Positions 1-11,555 of a stretch of 64,000 nucleotides of DNA are shown piece by piece (position 1 is the stretch's first letter; each line of letters starts with the position of its first letter). The DNA comes from Isoetes taiwanensis (Eukaryota; Streptophyta; Lycopodiopsida; Isoetales; Isoetaceae): contig JAJEKV010000092.1 of assembly GCA_021234155.1 (NCBI GenBank), positions 2,866,561-2,930,560 on the forward strand, read 5' to 3'. The notes under the pieces are model-generated. The model ran no database searches. It saw only the letters and a program-made list of their open reading frames with translations, and was not told where the DNA came from. The position numbers and the translations under genes were made by a program.

Positions 1-2122
1 GTCTGCAGAGCATCTCTCAACCCGGAGAGTAATTCATCTCTGAGGCGATGCTTTCGACAAAGAAATAAATAAATCCGTCGGAAACTTATGGCGGTTCCAT
101 GATCTAAGCTTTATAGGCGGCATGTTCTATACAAAAATAACACGAGGCATCCTACGAAACTCACCTCTTCCGCGCGGTAATTCCTTGGGCCATTGTCCAC
201 CAGTCCAGCGGCCTCTCAAAGTCTTTTGCTTCTTCTGTCGGTCTCATCAAGAGTGCATTAGCATCTAATACTTGTAACAATGCGATTCTCGTGTATCCCG
301 TTCCATGGCCTTGTGATGTAGGGGTTCAGTGTCAGGCGACTCCTCTCCGCTTCCTACCTTAGCTCCGTGCTCATCGATCAAATCAAGCACCTTGCAATAA
401 CACTTGCGATCGGAAAAATACGAGCAAAATGCAAAGAGCTTCGGCGTCGCCCGGCGCCATTCGGAAGTAAACACGGTCAATGCTAAGCCTCCCAACTCAA
501 AAAGTCGAAAATGCCGCGGTGAAGATAATCTACACTCCTCACTAAGTCCACGGATGTGATTCAATTTGAAATGGTGTTTGAAGGCTAAAGCCGACCGTCT
601 TGTACCCTTAGCCGCTTTTTTTCTTAAATGATTTGCATGTCCTTAGAATTCAAATTAAAAGAACAGATCTTTTTCGTGCAGTCCTAAAACCTATAGCAGC
701 GGAGAAACTTAATTCTGAGAAGGGTTCGGCCCTGGAAGGAAGAATCTTGAGGGGACATCACGGAACATGGCGACTCAGATCAAGAAAGGCGGCCGGAGCG
801 AAAAAGCGGTTCCTGGGCAGAAAGAAAAAAACGGTAGCTCGGTGAGCTCGGGGTTTTTCTTTGGTCGAATACCTTTCTAAAGATCCATCCTTTGGCCTTG
901 CGGCATTCTGCGCGGACTCACTAAAGTGATCGGCCCGAACTTCGGATTCAACCTACGTCATCGGACCCAAGACAGAGCTTCTTGGCTTACACGTGGATTC
1001 TTGGTGGTATGTCGAGGAAGTATCGACAAGTGGAAGAGAAAGATCTGTTTTGCGCAAAAGGGACAAAGAAAATCTCGGGAGACAAGTACAAGAAGGTCGG
1101 TGTTGTGCTCTCGAGTCTCGCCGAGGTTAAAAGCATCTAACATTTCATGTGGAGAGGAACCCGGAAAGAGTAAGTTCTACCACACGAAAAAAGATCTCGT
1201 TCAAATTGACTCTCACTCTTCAATGAGCAAGGCAGAAGGGCACCGATAAAAGATCGGGCGCCTTTAAATTGTCGAGAACCATGGGTGGAAGGATCACGGA
1301 AGGGATGAAGGCGGAACCTAACATGAGGAGCTTGGAATGGAATTTCCGGAGTCATGGAAAAAATGTTTCAACACGGGGGCTTCACCTCCTTTGTCTTTGA
1401 AGACTCTACAACACTTTTCGGCGGTGGGGAGGGAAGTTGTGGTTCATAAAGAAAGAAGTCCGGACAAGACCAAAGATGGAGAAGATGACACCACGGGGAG
1501 AATCGGATGATGAAGCGAGCGAAAATATGGTCCGACTCCCAATTAATGGATCGGATGGCCGAATCAATTTCCTGAAGAGGAGCCGAAAGAAATGGAAGCC
1601 GGTAACCGGTATTATCCGTTAGGAATAGCACACAAAGGCGCTCTTGGACATCGAGGCGCTGAAGGTGCGCGAGGGAATCTTAGTCTTGTTCAACCACGCG
1701 GGAATTTAATCCGGCACACATCTTTGAGATTACGAACCTGATAGTGCGACATCATTGCGGATCAATACTGGTGGATGTCCTACCTTTCCCGGCGAATCGG
1801 CCCGGTGAGTTGTTGGTGGAGATCCAGAGAGACACGAAGGAAAAAGACATCGGTTGGGTAGTAGGCGGTCGGCGACCGGTGAGGCGGCGCAAGTATTCGC
1901 TGACGGAGAAGGAGGTGCCGCAAAAGGATCAAGGATAGATATGCCAAAGCGAGTCACGAGTTCTTGCGGCCCGGAGCGCCCGACAGCAGTGGCCAGCATT
2001 GGCATACTGCCGAACACAATAGCGGCGGAAGTGCCGATACATAAGGTAAAGAATTCTCTGACCGGTGACTTCCGACTTCAGCGTCGAAAGCCTAACATCT
2101 ATCATTTCTCGTTTTTTCAGGG

Positions 2123-2146
2123 TTCTCGACTTCGCGAGTTGAAAAG
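2123..2146. repeat. Dispersed GC-rich palindrome, copy at 2.1 kb
   Basis: TTCTCGACTTCGCGAGTTGA is an imperfect palindrome and one of about nine related copies in the first 6.5 kb. Truncated relatives lie at 2,471-2,490, 2,757-2,775 and 6,490-6,507. Confidence 0.6.
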
Positions 2147-4440
2147 CGAATCGCTTCTGAAAAGTCAAAGATCTGGGCTTTCTCGACTTCGATCGTGCGC
2201 TCTATAAGAAAAGAAAATGAAGCTTATTCAAAGGGACATTCTCAGGCTTGAAGTCCCGAGAAACCGAGCCCGGTAAGAACATTAGAGATTAATGGTCGGG
2301 CGACTAAAAGCATCGAACCTTCAATCCTTTCTTCCCATGCCTCTTGGACGTAATACGGCAACTTCTATTCTAAAGTTGCATCGTTCCGAAGGCGGCATAG
2401 AAGGATTTGGGAATGGCCCGATGCTTTCACTTCAACCTTCACTCTGTACTATGTTCTCTCTCTCTCCCAATTATTCTCGACTCGCCCGGTCGTACTGAAT
2501 TTATCTTTCTTACCAATAGCTCCTCTCACTTTCTGGGCTTCGCTGGTAAAACCCGGTGTAATAGAGAACATTGGGGAAATGTGGCTGAAAGAGCAAATGC
2601 ATGAGCCTTCCCAATCTTTCTTTCCCGCCTCTTAGGGAATGTCGCTTAGTTTATATCCTAAGTTGCATCGTTCGAAGAAAGCAAAAGCTTTGGGAATCGC
2701 GCCAATGCTTTCGCTCGGCCTCCGACTCTCCTATGTTTTCTCCTCTCCTGGGGGCATTCTCGACTCGCCGTGAAACCCATCCTCTATTTAGTGTTTTACG
2801 GATGTTAATAGATACTTTCATGCTCTAACATTGGGACATTCTTGAATGCGGCCCATATCGACCCGATCATACGCTCGGCAACGGTGGAAAGCATTGGGTT
2901 GTCCACGTCTAAAGGCTATGGCTCCCTCGGATAAGTGGAAACTTTGAGTCACTCTGCCGGGGCATGTTCTCTTTGGAGGCGGGAAGATGATGAGGGGGAG
3001 GATGAAGAGGAAAAGAAGAACACCAGAAGGGCGGAGTCTCTCTCGGACCAATATGACCTCATTCTTAGCGAGGCGATGGGAGAAATGGAGGCCGAATATG
3101 GGCTCAATGGACAGAGGCAAGGCGAAGGGCGACAATGGAGAATTCCCATTAAGGCGGACCCAAAAGTTGTTCGACGAGGCAATTTATGAAAAGGATCACG
3201 GGCGGCAGAAGCGAAGCTTGATCACAGGCGAGAATCGGATGGAACAATCACACTAAGGAAAAGTAAAAACTCAAAAATCAGGATGCAAAAGATTATGCCC
3301 ACGGTCCTAAAAAGCGGCGGCGTGCGTTGGAGGAAGGCATCCGCGAGTTACGCAATGTTGCTTCCAATGAATACCATGACTTTGATTATTACAAGGAAAA
3401 GGCTGCCCTTGATGAGAAGACATGAAGGAATTGAACGCGTCTATGTCAACCCCTACATCAACACCAAGCTAAGCGTAGCGTCAAAACCCTTCCTTAAAGT
3501 GAGCGTGCTATGGCAATTGAAGAGGGAAGCTTGGATTGGGTTGTCCCCTTTAGCGCCAGATGATAGCTCCCCCATTCCTGGTAACATTGGGGCACAAAGG
3601 GATTGGTGGTGCAGGCGGCACTTGGGCCCGTGGCACTATTGCCATCAATATGATTGAAGACCCCACCCTTTTTTATGAGAAAGGCATAGAAGCGTTGGGT
3701 ACAAGGCGATGTGCGGACATGACCGACCTTGATACTTTTGGTTTCCTTGTCTTTTTGCATCTTAGGGCAATCGGACAAAGCTTTGTCTCCCAATGGGCAG
3801 TGATATTAACTTCCAACAAGATCTTGTACTCCATATCTGAGCTTGAACATGAGTGTAGACTTGGCTTACCGAAGGCACCAAGCTTTGCCAATATAGTTTT
3901 GGTTTTGGTTTCAAGATGGGATGTAGACTGGACAAGTGGTGGTCTAGCGAACATCATTATGCAGACGGGTTCATGATTTCTCAAGCAGATGGAACCACGG
4001 AAGGCGGCGGTTATGGAGGATGTGCCATCGATGGACAAAATCGAACAATGATGGTGCGGCGGGTCCTATACATAGAATTCCTATCCGGCCAAGGGTTATC
4101 AAGTACTTCATAACCGGCTTGGTGAAGAAGATCAAATTGTATCGCGAGTGGTACATGAATGGCTGTTCTCTCGGGGGGCTATCTTTGTATGGAATGAAAC
4201 CTATATCCGTGGTTGGAAATAAGGACATGATTGAAACCGGTCGGTCATACCTGGATCTGCTTCATGAGCATTTCAAAGGGAGGAAGACAAATGGAAGCAG
4301 TAAGGACGATGATGGCGAAGACAAATCTGAGGCGAGGAGACAAACATGGCCGGAGATGAGAATCTCGAGGGTTTAGACCAGAATGCTGGGAACAAATTCT
4401 TGAGAATCTGAAATTGAGGTGAGTTCACTTTGCTCATCGT

Positions 4441-4491
4441 GTTTCTCGACTCGCGGTGAGAAACTTTCAATCGACTCGCGAGGTGAGAAAA
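4441..4491. repeat. Two adjacent copies of the GC-rich palindrome
   Basis: Two copies lie head to tail. The first (4,441-4,464) begins GTTTCTCGACTCGCGG and ends TGAGAAAC, so the arms pair. The second begins about 4,465 with the same TCGACTCGCGAGGTGAGAAA core. Only this site shows a direct doublet. Confidence 0.6.
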
Positions 4492-5430
4492 CTCGTTTTT
4501 CTATTTGACATCTCTCATTATTTTACGGGAACATCGAGCATAGCGACTCGGGATCATTGTCAATATCTAGTGGCGGTTCACGTCTTGAGGAACCTTGTAC
4601 ACCCCAAAGACAATAAAGAAACAAGACAACTGCGGACAGACGGAAAAGGTCCTGAAAAATTAATGATCCCATATGGATCCGTGAGCAGGAAATGGTGATT
4701 GAAAACTCCAAGCGGGATCGGTGGTCTCACCAAGCTTGTAATGTTTGGCGTCAATGGAGTATTAGCTCTGATATACCACGATAAAGACGTCCCAGAACTT
4801 AACACCTCGCATCTCGATCTCGGCCAGCGGAGCATAAAATCGTGTATCCGAGGTCTAGAGCAAAGGGCCAATTAATAGAATGGTGCACAGAGCGGGGATT
4901 GAAGTGGGCATATGGTCTTGTATGGCAAAGAAAAATTGTCAATGTTCTTGGTGTTATCGGCCTTCCGGTTTTGAAGTTCAAGTTCGTTTGGGGAAGCGAA
5001 AGGGTCGAGCATGTGTTCGGACCTCGATCCAGCCATCACAAAAGGGAAGCCTATTATGGTGAAAAAGGTGGGCCGGGTTTATGAGCAATTCGGGACTATG
5101 GCAAACACAACCGCTGATCATAGGCGACTCACTTACAAGTGCTATCATAACTCACATAAAATACAATCCTTGCTAAGGCATATCGACTGAAGAAGAGTAT
5201 GAGGGCGGATAGGTGGTTGTCTTTCGGACTTTGTCTGTCTTGGCGGAATCCCTTTTGCCATTCTTGTCGCCGATGTGATTAGGAACTTATCAAGGCCTCA
5301 CGGAACCCGATCCGAGCAAAGGCGATCATGAAAGCTATGGACGACAAATATTATGGTGATCAAGAAGAGTGACCTACGCTTCCGGATAGTCAAATTGTGT
5401 GAATATTGTAAACAAGCGTGAACAAATGTA

Positions 5431-5830
5431 CTACATTTTGTAATGAATATACTTGTATATTGAGTTTTTATGAGCTTTCTCGACTCGCGAGTCGAAAGGC
5501 ATCTTTAATCCTTCTTGAAAACCATTTGTATGTTTGTTTGTGTATTTGGATGCAGCGCAATCTATTATGATAATGGTTGTACATTGGGTTTCACGGGCCT
5601 TTCTCGACTAAAGTCGAGAAAACAATCATATCCCGTTAATTGAAACCATTTGTATGCTTCCGGAGTGTGTGATTGGATGCAACCATATTCTAATGAGAAT
5701 GGTTGTACTTTGACTTTTTCGGGCCTTTCGACTTCGCGGTGAAAGAACACTACTTCCCACGTCATTGGATGCAGTTGTGTGGAATGAATGTTCTCCATTG
5801 TAATTTGATTTCAACATTCTTTTCTTTCGT
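5431..5830 (+). repeat. Diverged ~120-bp tandem repeat containing the palindrome
   Basis: Three to four diverged units follow one another. Shared landmarks are ACCATTTGTATG (5,521 and 5,646), TTGGATGCA (about 5,549, 5,673 and 5,764), AATGGTTGTAC (5,572 and 5,698) and a palindrome near each unit end: 5,475-5,498, 5,601-5,620 (TTCTCGACTAAAGTCGAGAA) and 5,725-5,745. The palindrome at 5,480-5,495 is perfect over 16 bp. Because each unit carries the palindrome at the same place, it is part of the repeat rather than a chance motif. The function is unknown. Confidence 0.7.
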
Positions 5831-6639
5831 TTTGACTAATGGCACGCGTAATTGTTAATCATAGACTCTCCTTGCTCCAGGTGGTTCGAGCGATCCGTAC
5901 ACCGGCCACAGATCCTTCGAGGCATCAGAGGCAGCTCCAGCGACGCAGATCCAGCTCAAGGCGGAAGAAATACCGTTAAGCACAGTCCATCCACGCTACC
6001 TCTTGCGACCTTTGGGATAAGGTTGCTCGTGGAATTGAGCGCCATGCACACCCGGGGGATAAAGAACACGCGAAGAAATTTGAGCAGTCTAGGGCTCAAA
6101 GCATCTTGCAAGCATTGCATAACATCCACGGAGGTTGGGAAGGAGCATATTCGATGAAAAGTGCGGGAGGCGAAAGTGAAGAAGTCGGGGTGGACAGGTC
6201 GGCCCGGTAACTCTCGGAGAGGCACCTCCACATTGAGGCATTCCACACTCTCTTTAGGTTGCCCCAAGGCTTCTATATTCGGCGTGAAGAAGCGCCCGCC
6301 AAAGTTAATCCCCTAAAAGGTGGACCACCTACCAAGATGATGTAATCAGTGGCGACAAGGCCACATGGTCTCTGCGTCCGATGTAAAATACATTGTACCT
6401 ATTCAATTTATTAATAAAATTCTTTTTTCAACATCACTTTGGTTTCAATCTTTAATGAATTTCCTTTGTTTTGATTTGCATTGTTCTTGTTCTCGACTTC
6501 GCTAAAACCGGAGGGAAAGCTTGATGCAGTTCTAGACAAAATTCCGGATAAGGATAGTTCTCGGGTCGGTGCTCCTTTTAAGTGTAAGTGCTGAGGTTCA
6601 GAAAAAAATGGAATGGAATGAGTCCCACTTTAATTAAAT

Positions 6640-7545
6640 ACGACTTCTTGTCTTCTTCTTCTTCTGATGTCACAGAGTTGTCTTCTGCCATACTTGCACC
6701 GAGCCACTTGAACGAGCATTTTTCCACTTTCTCTCAGCCGGTTTTGCCTTCTTGTATTTTTTGGTGTCACCTCTCTCTTTGTCTGCCTTTTTATCTCCAT
6801 CTTTCTTGGAATATCTGCAATTCCTTGCAATGTGGCCCTTCTTGCCACACGACTAGCATTCAAAGTCATTTCTTTGCATCTTGACCTTGGCCACATAAGC
6901 CGATTCCTCCTCGTCTTTTCTTGAGCAACTGAGATGCCTGGAGCCAGACACCAATCATCACTGTTTCACTTTTCATCTTGCCATCCTTACATCCCATAGC
7001 CTGCTTGATAGAGTCATAAGATCCGGAAGACTTGTCAATTATAGCCATAGCCAAATCCTCATCACTAGCGGAGTGATTCAACGCCCGCAGTTGATCTCGC
7101 TAAGCTTTCCATCGTGCTAATATGATCGGTGGGATCATCTTCGGTCCTTCATTTTAGCACTAAAAATTTTACGCCACAAGAACAATTTACGTGGACGTAG
7201 CATGGGCTTTGAATGTTTTTCTTCAAACACTCCCATCCCTCCTTGGCGGTGTTCTTCAATCTCACTAGCGGATTTGCCCATCCTTGAGCCCAAACATCAT
7301 GGATGTTTTTGCTTCGATGTCCTTCTTCTTCCATGCGACCAGAGATGCCATCTCTTACGCAACTTCTCCATCACTATCATTTCACGCCTCACCAATCTCC
7401 TGGTCTTGGTTGACTCCACTCACAACATCCCCGGACATCACGTTCTTCCAAGATAGCTTTGCATTTTCCAAAACCACACCGTGGCATTGGTTCGATCAAG
7501 CTTCTCCAAATTCTTGAGATCCATTTGTAGCTTGGCCATCTTTTC
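6640..7545 (-). pseudogene. Decayed Ty1/copia gag (capsid with CCHC zinc knuckle)
   Basis: Read on the minus strand, a start codon at 7,539 opens MAKLQMDLKNLEKLDRTNA, a typical copia gag start. Downstream come a stretch ending QSPCYVHVN (about 7,200) and SDEDLAMAIIDKSSGSYDSIKQAMG (about 7,000-7,060), the usual gag core. A zinc knuckle at 6,818-6,861 reads C-x-SCGKKGHIARNC with spacing C-X2-C-X4-H-X4-C. The frame is broken: a stop replaces the residue after the first knuckle cysteine, and a one-base shift lies near 6,915 just before the sequence that should read DEEESAYVAK. No protease, integrase or reverse transcriptase follows below 6.6 kb, so this is a pol-less remnant. Gag would package the element RNA in virus-like particles. 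The family assignment is secure and the exact ends are not. Confidence 0.8.
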
Positions 7546-7581
7546 CTCTTCACAAAACTCTTCTCTGGATTCTTGTTTCAC

Positions 7582-7593
7582 GGCTCGATACCA
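7582..7593 (-). other. Copia primer-binding site (initiator tRNA-Met type)
   Basis: On the minus strand TGGTATCGAGCC lies 43 bp upstream of the gag start. Plant LTR elements use TGGTATCAGAGCC, complementary to the 3' end of initiator tRNA-Met. This copy lacks one A. It fixes the LTR 3' end at about 7,594 and shows the element reads leftward. Confidence 0.7.
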
Positions 7594-8682
7594 TGAAACA
7601 ATTTAACCCTTGGCGAGACGCACGTGAAAAAATTTCACGAGATACCCAAGGTGTCGGGGCCTCATCTCTATTAATAGAAACAACCTTATTTACAACAAGA
7701 ACCAATAAAGGCTCAGCGGATCTTTTTACGTTTTTTAACGACATGTAACACATTAAAAGCGGAATCTCAATCATTATTTTAACAAAGCATCTCTGTTGGA
7801 GATATGAGCAAGCATCTCTGACAAAATATATAAAAAAAAAATCGGAGAGGCTTATGATTCTTAAGCCATTTTGTAGATGGCGAGAGACATATGGCTTTCC
7901 CTTGCAAACTAGCCTCTAGCTCTAGTTAGAAATTTGCCCCGCCCACTCTATAAAAGATATGCGGTTGGCGGCTGCCCTCCTCAGATACTGTTCAGGCCTC
8001 CAAGGTCTCTTGAGAAGAACATATATGAAGATTTGTTAGAAAGGCATATATGAAGAAATCGTAGGATATAAAAAAGCCCATTTTTATATGGCTAATCTCT
8101 TCGCTCGTTAAGCTCCACATGACACCTCCGATTCACTACCTATATTTGCAAAACAAGGGGATGTCGGAGAGGTTTACGTATATAAGAATGATTTCTCTGC
8201 CGATTCCCCGTGGATGACTCCTCGAATCGGCAAGAACCGCCATTCTTATAACATGGATCAACTTAGTTGCATTCTCTCAAATCGGGGTAAAAACTTCAAT
8301 GCGGGGTAGAAACCATGGAATGAGAGGTAGATGGCGGAATGAGAGGTAGATCGCCCGGAATCTAAGGTAAATCCTCAAGAACACAAAGTAATTTCAAGAA
8401 GTGCCGGTCTTTGTTGAGCTTCACATAAGTTTCGGAAGAAAAACTTAGCCAGATGGCGCAATGCCATTGGCGGATATGGCAGAATACAACCTAAGTTGCA
8501 TTTACGTCCACATGAGGCCGGAGATGTTCTTTGGAGGAACTTAGCGATTGCAACTTCTGAATAGGATGGGCGGAGGCGTTTTTACATCGTATAAAACTAA
8601 GAGAGAATTTCGATAATTTCAACCAAAGGTGTGTTAGAGAATTTCAGTAATTTCAACCAAACGTATATTATGGCCTTATAAC
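7594..8682 (-). mobile_element. Probable copia LTR next to the primer-binding site
   Basis: The sequence directly beyond the primer-binding site must be the LTR. On the minus strand it ends TTAAATTGTTTCA and contains an A/T-rich TATA-like stretch at about 7,828-7,845. The outer end was not found, and it may continue past the CACTA insertion at 8,683. A short tandem duplication (AGAGAATTTC...AATTTCAACCAAA, twice) lies at about 8,602-8,665. There are no coding stretches. Confidence 0.45.
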
Positions 8683-11555
8683 CACTACAAGAGAAGGGGT
8701 CTATTAGTGTCATTGATTGTGTCGATATTTGGCCTAAAATGGAAACTCACATTTTTTTAATAACTGACGCTGTGGGTGAGGCAACCTGGTGACACAAATG
8801 TGGCAATGAGAACGTCATATATAATGTCAGCATGTTTGTCACTTATAACATCACTGGCAATGCCACCTATAACGTCAGTGACTATGTTGCATGTAACGTC
8901 AAACATAGTGTCACCTATAAGGCCAACTATAACGTCAAACATAACGCCACTATTAACGTCATTGGTGAGGTCACCTATAGAGTCACATGTAGCATTATAT
9001 AGCACTTATAACTTCACATATAAGGTCACTAATAACACCACTCATAATGCTATTATTTATGTCATACATTATGTAAAACATACTGTCACCTCTAATAGCA
9101 GCTTTAAGGATACTTATAAAGGCATAAATAATAACATCTATTTCCTCAATACCAATGTCACCTACATTGCCAATATCAACGTCATTTATTATCTCTTCTA
9201 TATTGTCAATAATAATGTAGCAATGCTGCTTTCCTCTCCGAAGGCCTTGTAGGCCTGGCAACTTCATAAAGACAAGGACGGCCTCTGCCACTGCTACCAT
9301 AACCAATGCTCCCCATTCGAGCGCCATAGCCCTCCATCGTTGTAGTAGACAAAATTTCGAATGGCAATTTTTCTTTTTGCCATGAAAAACCAACAGAAAT
9401 ATGTCATATGGACATTTTGGCACCCACCCAGGGTGCTTTAAACTTCAATCACAACTTCAATCACAGGTTCCACTTTGTCAGAGACCGAATTTTATCGATT
9501 TGCCTAGGAATCACAGTGATATTTCTTACCGGTTATCTCTTACAATCTTTGAGCCTTTAATGATTTTCGCCCTTTTCATTGCAGAGAAAAACCCTTCTTA
9601 TGCCAAAATGGCTAATTTGCTGCCCATAAGTGATATGCATGCAATTTTTATCTATTCTAACAATAGGGGATCCTATGTTTTGCCCCAATTTTTTAAGCAT
9701 ATTGGTCTTCAGTAAGCGCCTCAAGAGAAAAGAAAGGCAAGACACCTAGACTGAGCAAGATCCTAGCTTGTGTAGCAGGTTCACACCGTAATCTATCTGG
9801 CAATCATCTATGTTGCAGCGATCATTAAAAGTAGTCATGCTTGCTGACATATGATGTGGCTTCTATTTTTTCTATTTACACTAGGTAGTGTAATATCTCT
9901 TGAAGGGAAGAACCGTTTGAGTGACGACTTCGTGTCTAACTCTGCCACATAATTTAATTTGGATGTCTATAGTGTGATTTCAGCCTGAATTTCGCCAATT
10001 TTTTGGAAAAAAGCCTGAAAATTTCTTTTTGACAAATATTCGCCACTCTTTTATGCTATGACTTTTGTGTTTGTGATTCTAAATGCATAACGATGCAATC
10101 TTAGTGACTTTAGTGTAATACTGTAGCTTTATTGACTTTTTATGATGAACCAAGCGTTAATATCAAAGGCAATATGAACACAAATTATTGATACATTAAC
10201 ATTACTTGTGATGATGATACAAATAAGATTGTGTACTGAATGGTACAATAAGCAATAAAGATAAGATAGGTTGTCCAAAATGCTGCATCTTCATTCATAT
10301 TATGGAAATTTCTAAAAATGCCCTTTTATTTCTTTATAATTGTCAAAATGCCCCTATATTTTTGTATTTATTGAAATGACCCTGTATATGCACCATCCAT
10401 CACTGCAGGGCCACCGTAAGACCATAAATGGATATGAATATATCTGGCAGTTTATAGATCAACCCTAAGGATTGATTTAAGCTGTGATAAGAGTAACCTC
10501 GATAGATTGCTAAGCTACTTGACATTATAGACATGTTGAGGTCTTCAGAAACCCTGGTGGTTGAGAGATTTGTTGGATTAAACCGGAAAAAAGATCTAAA
10601 AAAGATGATACATAATAGAAGACCATTTAATTGTAGCCTATTTCAACCTGGATCGACTACGCATCGCCACTATCCCTCAAGAAGGCAAAAGCAGGCGGGG
10701 GAATGGGAAATGGAAGGGAGAAGAGAAGGATATAGGAAAACAATGTGGCAAGAGGAAAAAAAGCAAATTTTGTTGGCATAAATGGACAATTCTGGCATCA
10801 CAATCACTTAGTGATTAATAATCCTCCTATATAAGAATTAGGGGCATTTCAACAAATACAAAAATTACAAGAGCATTTTCACAATTATAAAAAATATATA
10901 TGGGCACTTTTAAGATTTTCTTTTCATATAACACCTCTAATATCACTATATGAATCGACATAATGTTTGACATAACCATCAGACCATATTTGGACAAGAC
11001 TGGCGATACTAATAGTAACATCTATTATGGCATATACTATGGCCACACAAACATTGACGTAATTTGTGACACTAAAGGTGCTATTCTATTTGATGCTAAT
11101 ACCACCACCTATAATGTCACTAGTGGGCAACTGACTAATCGTCGATGGTATATGTAACAACTACTAACACTATATTTGATGCTAATAACAACACCTATAA
11201 CATCACTAGTAGGCAATCGACACTAATACCGATGTTATATATGAAACCACCCACACTATATCTAATGGTAATAACAACACCTATAACATCACAAGTGGGC
11301 ACTCCAATCATCATTAATCACTGATGCTATATGTGTAACAATTAGTGACGTTATAATTGGTGCTAATAGCAACATCTATAATGTCATAGCAAACTTACCG
11401 ATGCTATTGACGACCAAAGAGGAGGCTATAAATAACACAAAAAATGTAAGCCTATAGCATCACCTTTGAAAAATGTCACCAATAACGCTATAAGTACACT
11501 TTCTAATGTTCCGGTGACATTTTGATGACACTAATTGACCCCTTCTCTTGTAGTG
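8683..11555. mobile_element. Complete non-autonomous CACTA (En/Spm-type) transposon
   Basis: The element begins CACTACAAGAGAAGGGG and ends CCCCTTCTCTTGTAGTG, a perfect 17-bp terminal inverted repeat, and both sides carry the same 3-bp flank AAC. CACTA termini and a 3-bp target duplication define this superfamily. Both ends (about 8,760-9,240 and 10,930-11,520) are filled with short subterminal repeats of the type CCTATAACGTCA, the usual transposase-binding landscape. The 2.87-kb interior shows no transposase reading frame, so it would need a transposase supplied in trans. A second, diverged copy lies at 53.4-57.5 kb. The 9,250-10,300 interior holds nothing I recognise. Confidence 0.93.
10303..10922. 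mobile_element. MULE-like element with long inverted repeats, nested in CACTA
   Basis: About 85-90 bp at the left end (CTAAAAATGCCC..., ATAATTGTCAAAATGCCCCT) recur in reverse complement at the right end (AGGGGCATTTCAAC..., GGGCACTTTTAAG). The flanks are TTCATATTA and TTCATATAA, a near-perfect 9-bp duplication. Long terminal repeats with 8-9-bp target duplications point to the Mutator superfamily. The 82-codon open frame inside (10,533-10,781) has no recognisable domain. The element is about 620 bp and non-autonomous. Confidence 0.75.

Larger units (their letters stand above)
1..6480. other. Unclassified degenerate repeat-rich region
   Basis: No intact gene is visible. Short open stretches change frame every 50-130 codons, which suggests an old decayed element rather than single-copy coding DNA. 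The best plus-strand stretch (about 3,560-3,976) is followed in nearby frames by peptides such as VVHEWLFSRGAIFVWNET (about 4,150), but I recognise no reverse transcriptase, integrase or transposase motif. Plus-strand text near 6,385-6,425 (TGTAAAATACATTGTACC, then an AATAAAA) resembles a transcript 3' end. A GC-rich palindrome recurs through the region (listed separately). The region abuts the minus-strand copia gag at 6.6 kb, but its own orientation and class remain unknown. Confidence 0.4.

Noticed and set aside
1-130. Window start as the second LTR partner of 7,594-8,682
   Set aside because: A few shared words (AGCATCTCTG, TCGGAGAGG-like) appear near both, but similarity does not continue beyond about 90 bp.
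8757-9252. Thr/Asn/Ile/Val-rich frame of 158 codons
   Set aside because: It lies in the subterminal repeats of the CACTA element and mirrors their repeat unit.
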